DNA of 64,000 nucleotides from Lonsdalea populi (GTDB lineage Bacteria > Pseudomonadota > Gammaproteobacteria > Enterobacterales > Enterobacteriaceae), in contig NZ_CP065534.1 of NCBI RefSeq assembly GCF_015999465.1, forward strand, positions 3,782,001 through 3,846,000, in the 5' to 3' direction. The notes under the pieces were generated by a model. It was given only the letters and a program-made list of their open reading frames with translations, searched no databases and had not been told where the DNA came from. Both the position numbers and the translations under genes were made by a program. The stretch's first letter is position 1; each line of letters opens with the position of its first letter. Of the stretch, positions 33,640-44,071 are shown one piece after another.

Positions 33640-34214
33640 TGTTATTACGCAATGTGGTGCTGGTGTTTTTCAGCCTGTTATTGGCCGCCTGCGCCGGTAA
33701 ATCGCAGGACAACCGTCCTCAGGCCTGGCTTAAGCCGGGCGTGAGGGTCACGCTGCCCGCGCCGGCGATAACGCCCGCGGTCAATCAGCAGCAGCTGCTG
33801 ACCAGTACTTATAAGGGAAAACGGCAGTCTTTGATGGTGATGCTGAGCGCGGATGAACGGCGCCTTTCGCTGGCCGGATTGTCCTCTTTGGGGATTCGTC
33901 TTTTCCTCATCACGTATGATGCGGCGGGCATCCACACCGAGCAGTCCATCGTTCTGCCCGAAATGCCGCCCGCCAATCAGGTGCTGGCGGACATCATGCT
34001 CAGCCACTGGCCTATCGCCGCCTGGCTGCCCCAGCTTCCGGCAGGATGGTCGTTGCAAGATCGCGGCGACGCCAGGCAGTTGCGCGATAATCGCGGCAAC
34101 CTGATTACGGAAATTCGTTATATGACCAGAAACAACCTGCGCGAGCCGGTCAGCGTTCAGCAGTTCGTCTTCGGCTATAAGATTGCCGTTCAACCGTTGG
34201 ATGGCGAGTCATGA
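33639..34214 (+). CDS. apeN: DUF3261-type lipoprotein
   Basis: 191 residues. Signal peptide with lipobox LLAAC (lipidated Cys about residue 19). The ATG at 33639 overlaps the apeM stop (TAATG) and gives a proper signal peptide; an upstream ATG in frame would bury it. Function unknown; probably an outer-membrane partner of the export chain. Confidence 0.78.
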   Translation: MLLRNVVLVFFSLLLAACAGKSQDNRPQAWLKPGVRVTLPAPAITPAVNQQQLLTSTYKGKRQSLMVMLSADERRLSLAGLSSLGIRLFLITYDAAGIHTEQSIVLPEMPPANQVLADIMLSHWPIAAWLPQLPAGWSLQDRGDARQLRDNRGNLITEIRYMTRNNLREPVSVQQFVFGYKIAVQPLDGES

Positions 34215-35368
34215 TATATATCCATGCCGCAGGCATGTTGAATGCCTTGGGCAACGATAATGACGAAATTGCCCTGAATTTGTCGCGCTCCGTCGCGCCC
34301 GGCATGAGCCCCGATCACCGCTGGTTATTGCACGACAGGACCTGCTGGACGGGAAAGGTGATGGCTGAACTACCGGCGATCCCCGATGCGCTGGCGAAGC
34401 ATAAAAGCCGCAATAACCAACTGCTGCTGGCTGCGTTGCAGCAGATACTTCCGCAGGTTAACGCGGCGATAGCCCGGTTTGGGGCGGAACGCGTGGCCGT
34501 CGTGATGGGAACCAGCACCTCAGGCTTGGATGAAGCGGATTGCTACGTCAGCGACCAGACGATGGATTATCACTATGAACAGCAGGAGCTGGGCGATCCG
34601 TCGCGTTTTCTGGCCTCTTACCTCGGTCTGCACGGACCGGCCTACACCATATCCACCGCCTGCTCCTCCAGTTCGCGTGCGCTCATCAGCGGAAAACGGC
34701 TGATCGATGCGGGGCTGGCGGACGTCGCCATCGTCGGCGGGGCAGACACGCTGAGCCGGATGCCGTTAAATGGGTTCGACAGTTTGGAGTCGCTGTCCGA
34801 AAAACGCTGTACGCCGTTCGGCAAACAGCGCGACGGCATTACCATCGGAGAGGGTGGCGCGCTGATGTTGATTGGCCGGGAGCCGGCCGAGATAGCCGTG
34901 CTCGGCGTCGGCGAGTCGTCGGATGCTTATCATATGTCCGCTCCGCACCCGGAGGGCGAGGGTGCCGAACGAGCGATCCGCATGGCGTTGGACGCCGCCG
35001 GCCTGGATCCGCAAGATTTGGGCTACATCAATCTGCACGGTACGGCGACGAAGCTCAACGATCAGATTGAGTCTCAGGTGGTTCACCGCGTGTTCGGCAG
35101 CACGGTCCCCAGCAGTTCCACCAAACATCTGACCGGCCACATGTTGGGGGCGGCGGGGATTGGCGAGGCCGCCTTGTGCTGGCTGCTGCTGACGCGCGGC
35201 CTGCCGCTGCCGCCGCAGGATTTTTCCCAGAGCGAACAGGATGATGAACTGCCGCCGTGCGGTGTGCTGACTGAACCCGAGGAATTGGCGCGTCCCGTCA
35301 TTCTGTCCAACTCTTTCGCATTTGGCGGCAATAATGCCTGCCTGATTTTGGGGAGGCATGATGGCTGA
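34211..35368 (+). CDS. apeO: Beta-ketoacyl-ACP synthase ApeO
   Basis: 385-residue FabF/FabB-type ketosynthase with a complete Cys-His-His triad: Cys151 in STACSSSSRA, His in LHGTATKLND, His in KHLTGHMLGAAG. It is the elongating enzyme expected to pair with ApeC. Overlaps apeN by 4 and apeP by 11 bases. Confidence 0.88.
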   Translation: MIYIHAAGMLNALGNDNDEIALNLSRSVAPGMSPDHRWLLHDRTCWTGKVMAELPAIPDALAKHKSRNNQLLLAALQQILPQVNAAIARFGAERVAVVMGTSTSGLDEADCYVSDQTMDYHYEQQELGDPSRFLASYLGLHGPAYTISTACSSSSRALISGKRLIDAGLADVAIVGGADTLSRMPLNGFDSLESLSEKRCTPFGKQRDGITIGEGGALMLIGREPAEIAVLGVGESSDAYHMSAPHPEGEGAERAIRMALDAAGLDPQDLGYINLHGTATKLNDQIESQVVHRVFGSTVPSSSTKHLTGHMLGAAGIGEAALCWLLLTRGLPLPPQDFSQSEQDDELPPCGVLTEPEELARPVILSNSFAFGGNNACLILGRHDG

Positions 35369-35837
35369 ATATGCTTGCGCAGAGCGTTACCTGCCTCATC
35401 AAACGCCGATGGTGCTGGTGGAAGAGGTGGTCGCCATTGATGACGACGGCGCCCATTGCCGGGTGAGCGTCTCGGATACCGGCGTACTGGCGCCTTTTCT
35501 GGATGCTGAGGGGAATCTGCCCGTCTGGTTCGGCATCGAGATCATCGCCCAGACCGTCGGCGTGTGGTCCGGCTGGCATCAGCGTCAGGTTAGGGACGTG
35601 AAGCCGCAGCCCGGCATGCTGTTGGGCGGACGCGGTTATCGTTGTCAGCAGGAATCCTTTCCCGCCGGATCGCAGCTGGATATTCGCGTCAGGCTACTGA
35701 TGCGCGATGAGAAGATAGGCAGCTTCGAAGGGGATATCGCGATCGCGGGAGCGTCGTTCGCTTCCGGCAGACTGAATACCTACCAGCCGGACAAAGCCGA
35801 GCTGCAACAATTATTAGAGCAGGAAGAAAACGAATGA
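35358..35837 (+). CDS. apeP: Hotdog-fold dehydratase subunit carrying the catalytic Glu
   Basis: 159 residues, 3-hydroxyacyl-ACP dehydratase-like. Seen: N-terminal YLPHQTPMVLVEEV, as in FabA/FabZ, and the central helix FGIEIIAQTVG with the catalytic Glu. The GHFP-type His is absent (VLAPFLDAEGNLPVW). Likely forms a mixed active site with ApeI. Confidence 0.82.
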   Translation: MMAEYACAERYLPHQTPMVLVEEVVAIDDDGAHCRVSVSDTGVLAPFLDAEGNLPVWFGIEIIAQTVGVWSGWHQRQVRDVKPQPGMLLGGRGYRCQQESFPAGSQLDIRVRLLMRDEKIGSFEGDIAIAGASFASGRLNTYQPDKAELQQLLEQEENE

Positions 35838-36565
35838 GTCGTTCAGTCTTGGTAACAGGCGCCAGCAAAGGGATCGGTCAGGCCATCGCTTTGAGTCTGG
35901 CGGCGGACGGGTTTACGGTGGCGGTGCATTATCATCGCGATCGGGAAGGCGCCGAGCAGACGCTGCGCCAGATGGTTGAATCAGGCGGTCAGGGCCGCAT
36001 TATCGGATTCGATATCGCCGATCGTGAGCAATGCCGCACGGAGATTGAGCAGGATATCGAGCGTCACGGGGCCTATTATGGCGTCGTCAATAATGCGGGC
36101 ATCACCTGTGACGGCGCCTTTCCCGCGCTGGATGAAGACGCGTGGGATCGGGTCATTCACACAAACCTCGACAGCTTCTATAACGTGATCCACCCCTGCG
36201 TCATGCCGATGATCGGCCTGCGTCAGGGGGGCCGCATCATCACGCTATCGTCCGTCTCCGGTCTGATGGGAAACCGCGGTCAGGTTAACTACAGCGCGGC
36301 CAAGGCCGGAATTATCGGCGCGACGAAAGCGCTGGCCATCGAACTGGCTAAACGCAAGATCACGGTGAACTGCATCGCGCCGGGGTTGATTGATACCGGC
36401 ATGATTCAGATGGAGCCCGTCGCCGTGGACGAGGCGATGAAAATGATCCCCATGAAGCGCATGGGGCAAGCAGAAGAGGTCGCCGGATTGGCGAGTTATC
36501 TGATGTCGGATATCGCAGCTTATGTGACCCGACAGGTGATTTCGATTAATGGAGGCATGCTGTAA
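35834..36565 (+). CDS. apeQ: FabG-like 3-ketoacyl-ACP reductase
   Basis: 243-residue short-chain reductase. Seen: NADPH loop TGASKGIGQA (8-17), NNAG, catalytic Ser in LSSVSG and the Tyr-x3-Lys of YSAAK. It would reduce the keto group after each elongation. Confidence 0.9.
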   Translation: MSRSVLVTGASKGIGQAIALSLAADGFTVAVHYHRDREGAEQTLRQMVESGGQGRIIGFDIADREQCRTEIEQDIERHGAYYGVVNNAGITCDGAFPALDEDAWDRVIHTNLDSFYNVIHPCVMPMIGLRQGGRIITLSSVSGLMGNRGQVNYSAAKAGIIGATKALAIELAKRKITVNCIAPGLIDTGMIQMEPVAVDEAMKMIPMKRMGQAEEVAGLASYLMSDIAAYVTRQVISINGGML

Positions 36566-37791
36566 TGCGTCGTGTGGTGGTGACGGGAATGGGCGGGGTA
36601 ACCGCGTTTGGCGAATCCTGGGCAAGCGTCTCCCGCGGTTTGTTGTCCGGCCGCAACGCGGTAAGCAAAATGCCGGAATGGCAGGTCTATGACGGCCTGA
36701 ACACGCTGCTGGGCGCGCCCATAAAGTCGTTCCAGCTGCCTGAGCACTATACGCGCAAGCGCATCCGCTCAATGGGCCGGGTGTCGCTATTGGCGACGCG
36801 TGCGACGGAGCTGGCGTTGGAACAGGCGGGTCTGCTGGGGCATCCTGTCCTGACCAACGGCGAGACCGGCATTGCCTACGGCTCTTCCACCGGCAGCACC
36901 GGGCCGGTCAGCGAATTTGCCACCATGCTGACGGAGAAACACACCAACAACATCACTGGAACGACGTATGTCCAGATGATGCCTCACACCACGGCCGTAA
37001 ACGCCGGCCTGTTCTTCGGCCTGCGGGGACGCGTGATCCCCACATCCAGCGCCTGTACGTCCGGCAGTCAGGCCATCGGTTATGCGTGGGAAGCCATCCG
37101 GCACGGCTATCAGACGGTGATGGTGGCGGGCGGCGCTGAAGAACTGTGTCCGTCGGAAGCCGCCGTTTTCGATACGCTGTTTGCTACCAGCCAGCGCAAT
37201 GACGCCCCGGAAACGACCCCGGCGCCGTTCGATGCCGGACGCGATGGTCTGGTGATTGGAGAAGGGGCCGGGACGTTAATTCTGGAAGCGCTGGACCACG
37301 CCGTGGCGCGCGGTGCGACCATCTATGCGGAGCTGGTGGGGTTCTACACCAACTGCGATGCGGCGCATATCACCCAACCTCAGCGCGAAACCATGCAGCT
37401 ATGCATTGAAGGCGCTCTGCGCGTCGCCGGCTTGTCGCCGAAAAATATCGGCTATATCAATGCGCATGGCACGGCGACGGATCGCGGCGATATCGCGGAA
37501 AGCCTGGCGACGGCGGCGGTGTTCGGTCGCTCTACGCCCATCTCCTCGTTGAAAAGCTATTTCGGCCATACGCTGGGAGCCTGCGGTTCGCTGGAGGCCT
37601 GGATGTCGATTGAAATGATGCGTGCGGGGTGGTTTGCTCCGACGCTGAATTTACGGCAGCCAGCCGAAGAGTGTGGCGAGTTGGACTACATCATGAGCGA
37701 ACCTCGGCGTATTGAGGTGGATTATGTGCAGTCGAATAATTTTGCGTTCGGCGGCATCAACACCTCGCTGATTTTCCACCGCTGGAAGTAA
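36565..37791 (+). CDS. apeR: Beta-ketoacyl-ACP synthase ApeR
   Basis: 408-residue second complete ketosynthase: Cys164 in SSACTSGSQA, His in NAHGTATDRGD, and Lys/His in SLKSYFGHTLGACG. Start overlaps the apeQ stop (TAATG). Probably handles the first condensation or a different chain length from ApeO; this split is inference from family studies. Last gene of the cluster. Confidence 0.88.
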   Translation: MRRVVVTGMGGVTAFGESWASVSRGLLSGRNAVSKMPEWQVYDGLNTLLGAPIKSFQLPEHYTRKRIRSMGRVSLLATRATELALEQAGLLGHPVLTNGETGIAYGSSTGSTGPVSEFATMLTEKHTNNITGTTYVQMMPHTTAVNAGLFFGLRGRVIPTSSACTSGSQAIGYAWEAIRHGYQTVMVAGGAEELCPSEAAVFDTLFATSQRNDAPETTPAPFDAGRDGLVIGEGAGTLILEALDHAVARGATIYAELVGFYTNCDAAHITQPQRETMQLCIEGALRVAGLSPKNIGYINAHGTATDRGDIAESLATAAVFGRSTPISSLKSYFGHTLGACGSLEAWMSIEMMRAGWFAPTLNLRQPAEECGELDYIMSEPRRIEVDYVQSNNFAFGGINTSLIFHRWK

Positions 37792-38409
37792 TACGCTCTC
37801 TTATTTACCGGATAACCTGTTTCACCCGCGGGTTATCCAATATCGCGACTTGGTCTCATTTTAATCCCCTCCGTTTCTTGTAAGAATTTATTCAGCGCCT
37901 TTCCATTTCAAAGAAAAATAATCGATAAAAAAATCCTTGATGTCATTTTTAGATATTTTAGTCACACTCTTACCGTAATTTATTTTGATGCTAATTATTG
38001 ATTTTGTGGGTGATTGTTTTTCTATCCGGATTATTGATATGGCGGTGTTCTTCGGCTTTGTGAGTGGGGTTATTTCGTCCTTTCTTACGTATAAAGGGGG
38101 ATTCACTGAATGGTGATTAAGGTAGGAAAATAAACCCGCGCGTCGTTTAATTCGGCGTTAATTGCCGTTCCGTCCGGGTGAAAATAGCGAAGACGGATGA
38201 AACGACGCAGGCGTAGAAAGGTGCGAATTAACTACGAAATAAGGGGGTCATCAAAGAGTCATGGTAAACACTGTGATCGTCATAAAAATGTCATATTTCA
38301 TACATTTTACTGTCATCCAATTGACCTATTTTTTGCTTCAGCAAACTACACTCTGATAATACACGCTCGCTCTGGGTCTACACGTTGATAATATCCCACA
38401 GGAGGGATT
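37792..38409. other. AT-rich non-coding region between apeR and pstS
   Basis: 618 bases. Contains an 8-bp inverted repeat GGATAACC / GGTTATCC (37810-37838) that may end the ape transcript although no T-run follows, a possible folded RNA (38140-38208), and the pstS control region (38245-38360). A 72-codon minus-strand frame from a GTG at 38106 to 37888 encodes a Lys/Ile-rich protein without recognisable features; I do not call it. Confidence 0.6.
38245..38327 (+). promoter_or_regulatory. Tandem PhoB boxes of pstS
   Basis: Three Pho-box-like 18-mers at 38245-38262, 38277-38294 (TCGTCATAAAAATGTCAT, best) and 38310-38327 (CTGTCATCCAATTGACCT), spaced by 32 and 33 bases, about three helical turns. 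A -10-like GATAAT follows near 38355. This matches PhoB-activated promoters, where the boxes replace the -35. Confidence 0.8.
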
Positions 38410-39450
38410 ATGAAACTGATTCGTTCCACTGTTGCCAGTCTTGTTGCAGCAGGTGTTTCTCTGACTGCCGTTTCTGCCTTCGCTGCCGTTAACATCACCG
38501 GCGCAGGCGCGACCTTCCCCGCTCCGGTCTATGCCAAATGGGCTGACTCCTACCAGAAAGAAACCAGCAATAAAGTTAACTATCAAGGCATTGGTTCTTC
38601 CGGCGGGGTGAAGCAGGTGACGGCTAAAACCGTAGACTTCGGCGCATCCGACGCTCCGCTGAAGGATGAAAAGCTGACTCAGGATCATCTGTTTCAGTTT
38701 CCGACCGTCATCGGCGGTATCGTGCTGGCGGTCAACGTTCAGGGCGTGAAGCAGGGCGAACTGACGCTGGACGGCAAGACGCTGGGTGATATCTACCTGG
38801 GCACCATCAAGAAATGGAACGACCCGGCCATCGCCAAGCTGAACCCGAATGCGACGCTGCCGAACCAGGATATCGCCGTCGTCCGCCGCGCCGATGGGTC
38901 AGGCACCTCCTACGTGTTCACCAGCTACCTGGCGAAAGTGAATGCGCAGTGGAAAGAGAAAGTCGGTTCCGGCAACACGGTGAACTGGCCGACCGGTCTG
39001 GGCGGAAAAGGCAACGACGGGATCGCCGCTTTCGTACAGCGCTTGCCGGGGTCGATCGGTTACGTCGAATACGCTTACGCCAAACAGAACAACCTGGTTT
39101 ACACCAAGCTGATCTCTGCGGACGGTAAAGCGGTCAGCCCGTCTGGCGCTTCGTTCAGCAACGCAGCGAAAGGCGTGGACTGGAGCCAGTCCTTCGCGCA
39201 GGATCTGACCGATCAGAAAGGCGACGATGTGTGGCCAATTACCTCCACCACCTTCATCTTGCTGCAAAAAACGCAGAGCAAACCGGAAATCGGCAAGGAA
39301 GTGCTGAAGTTCTTCGACTGGGCTTACGATAAAGGCGCCGCTCAGGCGGAAGCGCTGGATTACGCGACGTTGCCGAAAGAGGTCGTCGAACAGGTTCGCG
39401 CCGCGTGGAAAACCCAGATTAAAGACAGTGAGGGTAAAGCCCTGTACTAA
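38410..39450 (+). CDS. pstS: PstS periplasmic phosphate-binding protein
   Basis: 346 residues with a Sec signal peptide cleaved after AFA (about residue 25). Seen: the phosphate-contact segments [19 protein letters not shown] and ADGSGTS. Preceded by the strong ribosome binding site AGGAGG. High-affinity receptor for the PstCAB importer, induced by phosphate starvation. Confidence 0.98.
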   Translation: MKLIRSTVASLVAAGVSLTAVSAFAAVNITGAGATFPAPVYAKWADSYQKETSNKVNYQGIGSSGGVKQVTAKTVDFGASDAPLKDEKLTQDHLFQFPTVIGGIVLAVNVQGVKQGELTLDGKTLGDIYLGTIKKWNDPAIAKLNPNATLPNQDIAVVRRADGSGTSYVFTSYLAKVNAQWKEKVGSGNTVNWPTGLGGKGNDGIAAFVQRLPGSIGYVEYAYAKQNNLVYTKLISADGKAVSPSGASFSNAAKGVDWSQSFAQDLTDQKGDDVWPITSTTFILLQKTQSKPEIGKEVLKFFDWAYDKGAAQAEALDYATLPKEVVEQVRAAWKTQIKDSEGKALY

Positions 39451-39495
39451 TGGTGTGTTGTACGATAGAACGTTTCCCATCATGTAGTAACAGAG

Positions 39496-39527
39496 AGGTG
39501 GATAAACCGGAAACGGCCTATCCACCT
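39496..39527 (+). other. Intercistronic hairpin pstS-pstC with GAAA tetraloop
   Basis: AGGTGGATA / TATCCACCT (9 bp), a small AA/CC internal loop, and CCG-GAAA-CGG at the tip. No strong T-run. Probably protects the pstS message 3' end and lowers pstCAB expression relative to pstS. Confidence 0.7.
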
Positions 39528-39573
39528 TTGAACATTTCATTGGGTTATCCCAGTTTATTAGGAAGAGAGTTGT

Positions 39574-40533
39574 ATGGCTGAATATAAGCCAACCATTACT
39601 CCACCAGGAAAACATGGCGACGTGATCTTCGGCGCGATAGTCCGGTTGGCGGCGCTGTTAACGTTGCTGCTGCTGGGCGGTATTATCGTTTCGCTGATGA
39701 TTGCGTCCTGGCCCAGTATTCAAGCCTTCGGTTTTTCATTCCTGTGGACGAAAGAGTGGGATGCGCCTGCGGGGAAGTTCGGTGCGCTGGTCCCGATTTA
39801 CGGCACTATCGTCACGTCGTTGATTGCGTTGATCATCGCCATTCCCATCAGTTTCGGCATCGCGCTGTTTCTGACGGAGCTGGCTCCCGGCTGGTTGAGG
39901 CGTCCGCTGGGCGTCGCCATTGAGCTGCTGGCGGCGATCCCCAGCATCGTGTACGGCATGTGGGGGCTGTTTATTTTTGCTCCGCTGTTCGCTGAATATT
40001 TTCAACAGCCGGTGGGAAACGTCCTGTCAGCGGTTCCGTTCGTGGGCGCGCTGTTCTCCGGTCCTGCCTTCGGCATTGGTATTCTGGCCGCCGGCGTGAT
40101 TCTGGCCATCATGATCATCCCTTACATCGCCGCCGTCATGCGCGACGTCTTTGAGCAGACGCCGGTGATGATGAAAGAGTCGGCTTACGGCATTGGCTGC
40201 ACCACCTGGGAAGTGATCTGGCATATTGTGCTGCCGTTCACCAAAAATGGGGTGATCGGCGGCGTCATGCTGGGTCTGGGACGCGCGTTAGGCGAGACCA
40301 TGGCGGTGACCTTCATTATCGGCAATACCTATCAACTGGACAGCGCCTCGCTGTTCATGCCCGGCAACAGCATCACCTCCGCGCTGGCCAACGAATTCGC
40401 CGAGGCGGAAAGCGGCCTGCATACCGCGGCGCTGATGGAGCTGGGGCTGATTCTGTTTGTGATTACGTTCATTGTGCTGGCCTGCTCAAAATTCATGATC
40501 ACGCGTCTGGCGAAAAATGAGGGGGCAAGCTGA
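39574..40533 (+). CDS. pstC: PstC phosphate ABC permease
   Basis: 319-residue inner-membrane permease with six hydrophobic segments and the binding-protein-dependent transport signature [20 protein letters not shown]. Its stop overlaps the pstA start by one base. Confidence 0.97.
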   Translation: MAEYKPTITPPGKHGDVIFGAIVRLAALLTLLLLGGIIVSLMIASWPSIQAFGFSFLWTKEWDAPAGKFGALVPIYGTIVTSLIALIIAIPISFGIALFLTELAPGWLRRPLGVAIELLAAIPSIVYGMWGLFIFAPLFAEYFQQPVGNVLSAVPFVGALFSGPAFGIGILAAGVILAIMIIPYIAAVMRDVFEQTPVMMKESAYGIGCTTWEVIWHIVLPFTKNGVIGGVMLGLGRALGETMAVTFIIGNTYQLDSASLFMPGNSITSALANEFAEAESGLHTAALMELGLILFVITFIVLACSKFMITRLAKNEGAS

Positions 40534-41420
40534 TGGCGACGATGGAAATCGAACGCCGCGACGAGAAAGCGCGCAACCGGCGAAAAATGCAGTCCTGGCG
40601 TCGTCAGAAGAACCGCATCGCGCTGTGTCTGTCCATGCTGACTATGGCGTTCGGGCTGTTCTGGCTGATTTGGATTCTGTTCTCCACCTTTACCCGGGGA
40701 TTCGACGGCATGTCGATGGCGCTGTTCACCGAAATGACGCCGCCGCCCAATACTCCCGGCGGCGGTCTGGCGAATGCGATCGTCGGCAGCGGGCTGCTCA
40801 TCCTGTGGGCCACGCTGTTCGGCACGCCGCTCGGCATCCTGGCTGGCATCTATCTGGCGGAGTACGGCCGTAAGTCGCTCATCGCCGAAGTGATTCGCTT
40901 CATTAACGATATTTTGCTGTCGGCGCCTTCCATCGTGGTCGGTCTCTTCGTTTACACGCTGGTCGTGGCGAAGATGGAGCACTTTTCCGGCTGGGCCGGC
41001 GTGATAGCGCTGGCGCTGCTGCAGGTGCCTATCGTGATCCGCACGACCGAGAACATGCTGAAGCTGGTGCCGGACAGCCTGCGCGAAGCGGCGTATGCGC
41101 TGGGGACGCCGAAGTGGAAAATGATTTCCGCCATTACCCTGAAAGCCTCCGTGTCCGGCATCATCACCGGGATTTTGCTGGCGGTGGCGCGCATCGCCGG
41201 GGAAACGGCGCCGCTGCTGTTCACCTCGCTGTCGAATCAGTTCTGGAGCACCGATCTGATGAACCCGATAGCCAACCTGCCGGTCACCATCTTCAAGTTC
41301 GCTATGAGTCCGTTCAAAGAGTGGCAGGATTTGGCCTGGGCCGGCGTGCTGCTGATTACGCTCTGCGTTCTGTTGCTGAATATTGTGGCGCGCGTGCTGT
41401 TCGCTAAGAAAAGCGCCTGA
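40533..41420 (+). CDS. pstA: PstA phosphate ABC permease
   Basis: 295-residue partner permease with six membrane segments; EAA-loop region [20 protein letters not shown]. Translationally coupled to pstC. Confidence 0.97.
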   Translation: MATMEIERRDEKARNRRKMQSWRRQKNRIALCLSMLTMAFGLFWLIWILFSTFTRGFDGMSMALFTEMTPPPNTPGGGLANAIVGSGLLILWATLFGTPLGILAGIYLAEYGRKSLIAEVIRFINDILLSAPSIVVGLFVYTLVVAKMEHFSGWAGVIALALLQVPIVIRTTENMLKLVPDSLREAAYALGTPKWKMISAITLKASVSGIITGILLAVARIAGETAPLLFTSLSNQFWSTDLMNPIANLPVTIFKFAMSPFKEWQDLAWAGVLLITLCVLLLNIVARVLFAKKSA

Positions 41421-41457
41421 AACCCTGTCGAGTGTTGCGTAGCAGCAACACCGCTAG

Positions 41458-42249
<792 letters not shown>

Positions 42250-42262
42250 TCAGGGGAGTTTG

Positions 42263-42994
42263 ATGGAAAACCTCAATCTGAATAAACATATCTCCGGTCA
42301 GTTCAATGCCGAGCTTGAGCACATTCGCACTCAGGTGATGACGATGGGCGGGCTGGTTGAACAGCAACTGACGGATGCCATCACGGCGATGCATAACCAG
42401 GACGAAGACCTGGCCAAACGCGTCATCGCAGGCGACGCCAAGGTCAATATGATGGAAGTGAGCATTGATGAGGCCTGCGTGCGCATCATTGCCAAACGTC
42501 AGCCCACGGCGAGCGATCTGCGTCTGGTCATGGCGATCATCAAGACGATTTCTGAACTGGAACGCATCGGCGACGTGGCGGACAAAATCTGCAGCACGGC
42601 GCTGGAGAAATTCTCCCACCAGCATCAGCCGCTGCTGGTCAGCCTGGAGTCGATGGGGCTGCACACGGTGCAGATGCTGCACGACGTGCTGGACGCGTTC
42701 GCCCGTATGGATTTGGAAGAGGCGATCCGCATCTACCGGGAAGACCGCAAGGTGGATAAGGAGTACGAGGGCATCGTGCGTCAGCTGATGACCTACATGA
42801 TGGAAGACTCGCGCACCATCCCGAGCGTGTTGACCGCGCTGTTCTGCGCCCGTTCCATCGAGCGCATCGGCGACCGTTGTCAGAACATCTGCGAAATTAT
42901 TTTCTATTTCGTGAAAGGTCAGGATTTCCGCCATGTCGGCGGCGACGCGCTGGAAAAATTGCTCATCGAAAACGATGCGAAAAAAGACAGCTAA
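42263..42994 (+). CDS. phoU: PhoU phosphate signalling protein
   Basis: 243-residue protein of two three-helix bundles. Known: couples PstSCAB to the PhoR kinase and restrains the Pho regulon when phosphate is plentiful. Seen: metal-cluster motifs [12 protein letters not shown] and [12 protein letters not shown]. The ATG at 42263, preceded by AGGGGAG, matches E. coli MDNLNLNKH-like N-termini. Confidence 0.97.
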   Translation: MENLNLNKHISGQFNAELEHIRTQVMTMGGLVEQQLTDAITAMHNQDEDLAKRVIAGDAKVNMMEVSIDEACVRIIAKRQPTASDLRLVMAIIKTISELERIGDVADKICSTALEKFSHQHQPLLVSLESMGLHTVQMLHDVLDAFARMDLEEAIRIYREDRKVDKEYEGIVRQLMTYMMEDSRTIPSVLTALFCARSIERIGDRCQNICEIIFYFVKGQDFRHVGGDALEKLLIENDAKKDS

Positions 42995-43020
42995 CGTCTT
43001 GTGATCATATTACCGAGAAG

Positions 43021-43046
43021 GCCCCGCACCGCGGGGCTTTTCTTTT
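43021..43046 (+). terminator. Rho-independent terminator of pst-phoU
   Basis: Perfect GCCCCGC / GCGGGGC stem, 3-base loop, then TTTTCTTTT. Confidence 0.92.
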
Positions 43047-43072
43047 CCCGTCAGGAAAATCGTGTAACCGGC

Positions 43073-43111
43073 CGGATATGTAACATAAGATTATATTATA
43101 GTCGGATATGT
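43073..43111. repeat. Direct repeat CGGATATGT, 30 bases apart
   Basis: CGGATATGT at 43073-43081 and 43103-43111, upstream of the ABC importer genes in an AT-rich segment. The spacing of three helical turns suggests a regulator binding site; the regulator is unknown. Confidence 0.4.
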
Positions 43112-43173
43112 TATTTCCCTACGTTTAGTCTGGTGTTAGCCTATGCCCTAGAAAAAGGAGGCAGGGATAACCT

Positions 43174-44010
43174 ATGAGAAATCGTTTTTTAACGTTGACG
43201 TTGGTGGCCGGATTGACCGCGCTTTCAGGGATCGCGCAGGCGGATAAGTTGGCGGATATTCAGAAGTCCGGCGTGGTGAAAGTCGCCGTTTTCGATAGTA
43301 ATCCGCCGTTTGGCTATGTGGATCCCCAGAGTAAAAAGCTGGTGGGCTACGATATTGATATTGCCGAAGCCGTCGGCAAAGCGCTGGGCGTTAACGTCGA
43401 GCTGCGCGCCACCAACCCCGCAAACCGCATCCCTCTGCTGGTATCGAAAAAAGTCGATCTCATCGCCGCTAACTTCACGATCACCGACGAACGCGCCAAA
43501 CAGGTCAACTTCAGTATTCCTTACTTCACCACCGGACAAAAATTCATCGCCCGCAAAGGCGTGCTGAAAACGCCGGAAGACATCAAAAGTCAGCGCATTG
43601 GGGCGGATAAAGGCACCGTGCAGGAAATTACGCTGCGCGAGCACTACCCTACGGCCAAGGTTATCTCTTATGACGATACCCCGCTGGCTTTCGCGGCGCT
43701 GCGTAACGGCAACGTGCAGGCGATCACCCAGGATGACGCCAAACTGGTTGGTCTGCTGGCGAACATCCCGGCGGCGCAGAAGGCGGAGTTTGAAATCTCG
43801 TCGTTCAGCATTACCCGAGAATACCAAGGCATGGGTATTCCTAAAGGAGAAGAGGCGCTGACTAAAAAGGTCAACGACGCGCTGTCGGATCTGGAAAAAC
43901 AGGGTGAGGCAGAGAGGATCTACAACCGCTGGTTCGGGCCGGATACGCTTTCCGCTCAGCCGCGCGGCGACTTTAAGTTTGCGCCGTTAGACCAACAACT
44001 TAAAAGCTGA
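43174..44010 (+). CDS. Periplasmic amino-acid-binding protein (family 3)
   Basis: 278 residues with signal peptide (cleavage after AQA, about residue 23) and the bacterial family 3 solute-binding fold: VGYDIDIAEAVGKALG and VDLIAANFTITDERAKQVNFS. Likely binds a polar amino acid; specificity cannot be read. Preceded by AAGGAGG. Two permease genes follow. Confidence 0.88.
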   Translation: MRNRFLTLTLVAGLTALSGIAQADKLADIQKSGVVKVAVFDSNPPFGYVDPQSKKLVGYDIDIAEAVGKALGVNVELRATNPANRIPLLVSKKVDLIAANFTITDERAKQVNFSIPYFTTGQKFIARKGVLKTPEDIKSQRIGADKGTVQEITLREHYPTAKVISYDDTPLAFAALRNGNVQAITQDDAKLVGLLANIPAAQKAEFEISSFSITREYQGMGIPKGEEALTKKVNDALSDLEKQGEAERIYNRWFGPDTLSAQPRGDFKFAPLDQQLKS

Positions 44011-44040
44011 TATCCCTTCCGATGACTGATGCTCTCATTC

Positions 44041-44061
44041 GTCCTCCGCATCGCGGAGGAC
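44041..44061 (+). promoter_or_regulatory. Hairpin that covers the permease ribosome binding site
   Basis: Perfect 9-bp stem GTCCTCCGC / GCGGAGGAC with a 3-base loop. The 3' arm contains the only good Shine-Dalgarno (GGAGGA, 44055-44060) before the next gene. It should keep permease translation low relative to the binding protein, or respond to something that opens it. Confidence 0.7.
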
Positions 44062-44071
44062 ATCATTGTTT

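Noticed and set aside
37888..38106. 72-codon minus-strand frame from a GTG in the apeR-pstS gap
   Set aside because: AT-rich, Lys/Ile-biased, no clear ribosome binding site and no similarity I recognise; could be real but cannot be supported.
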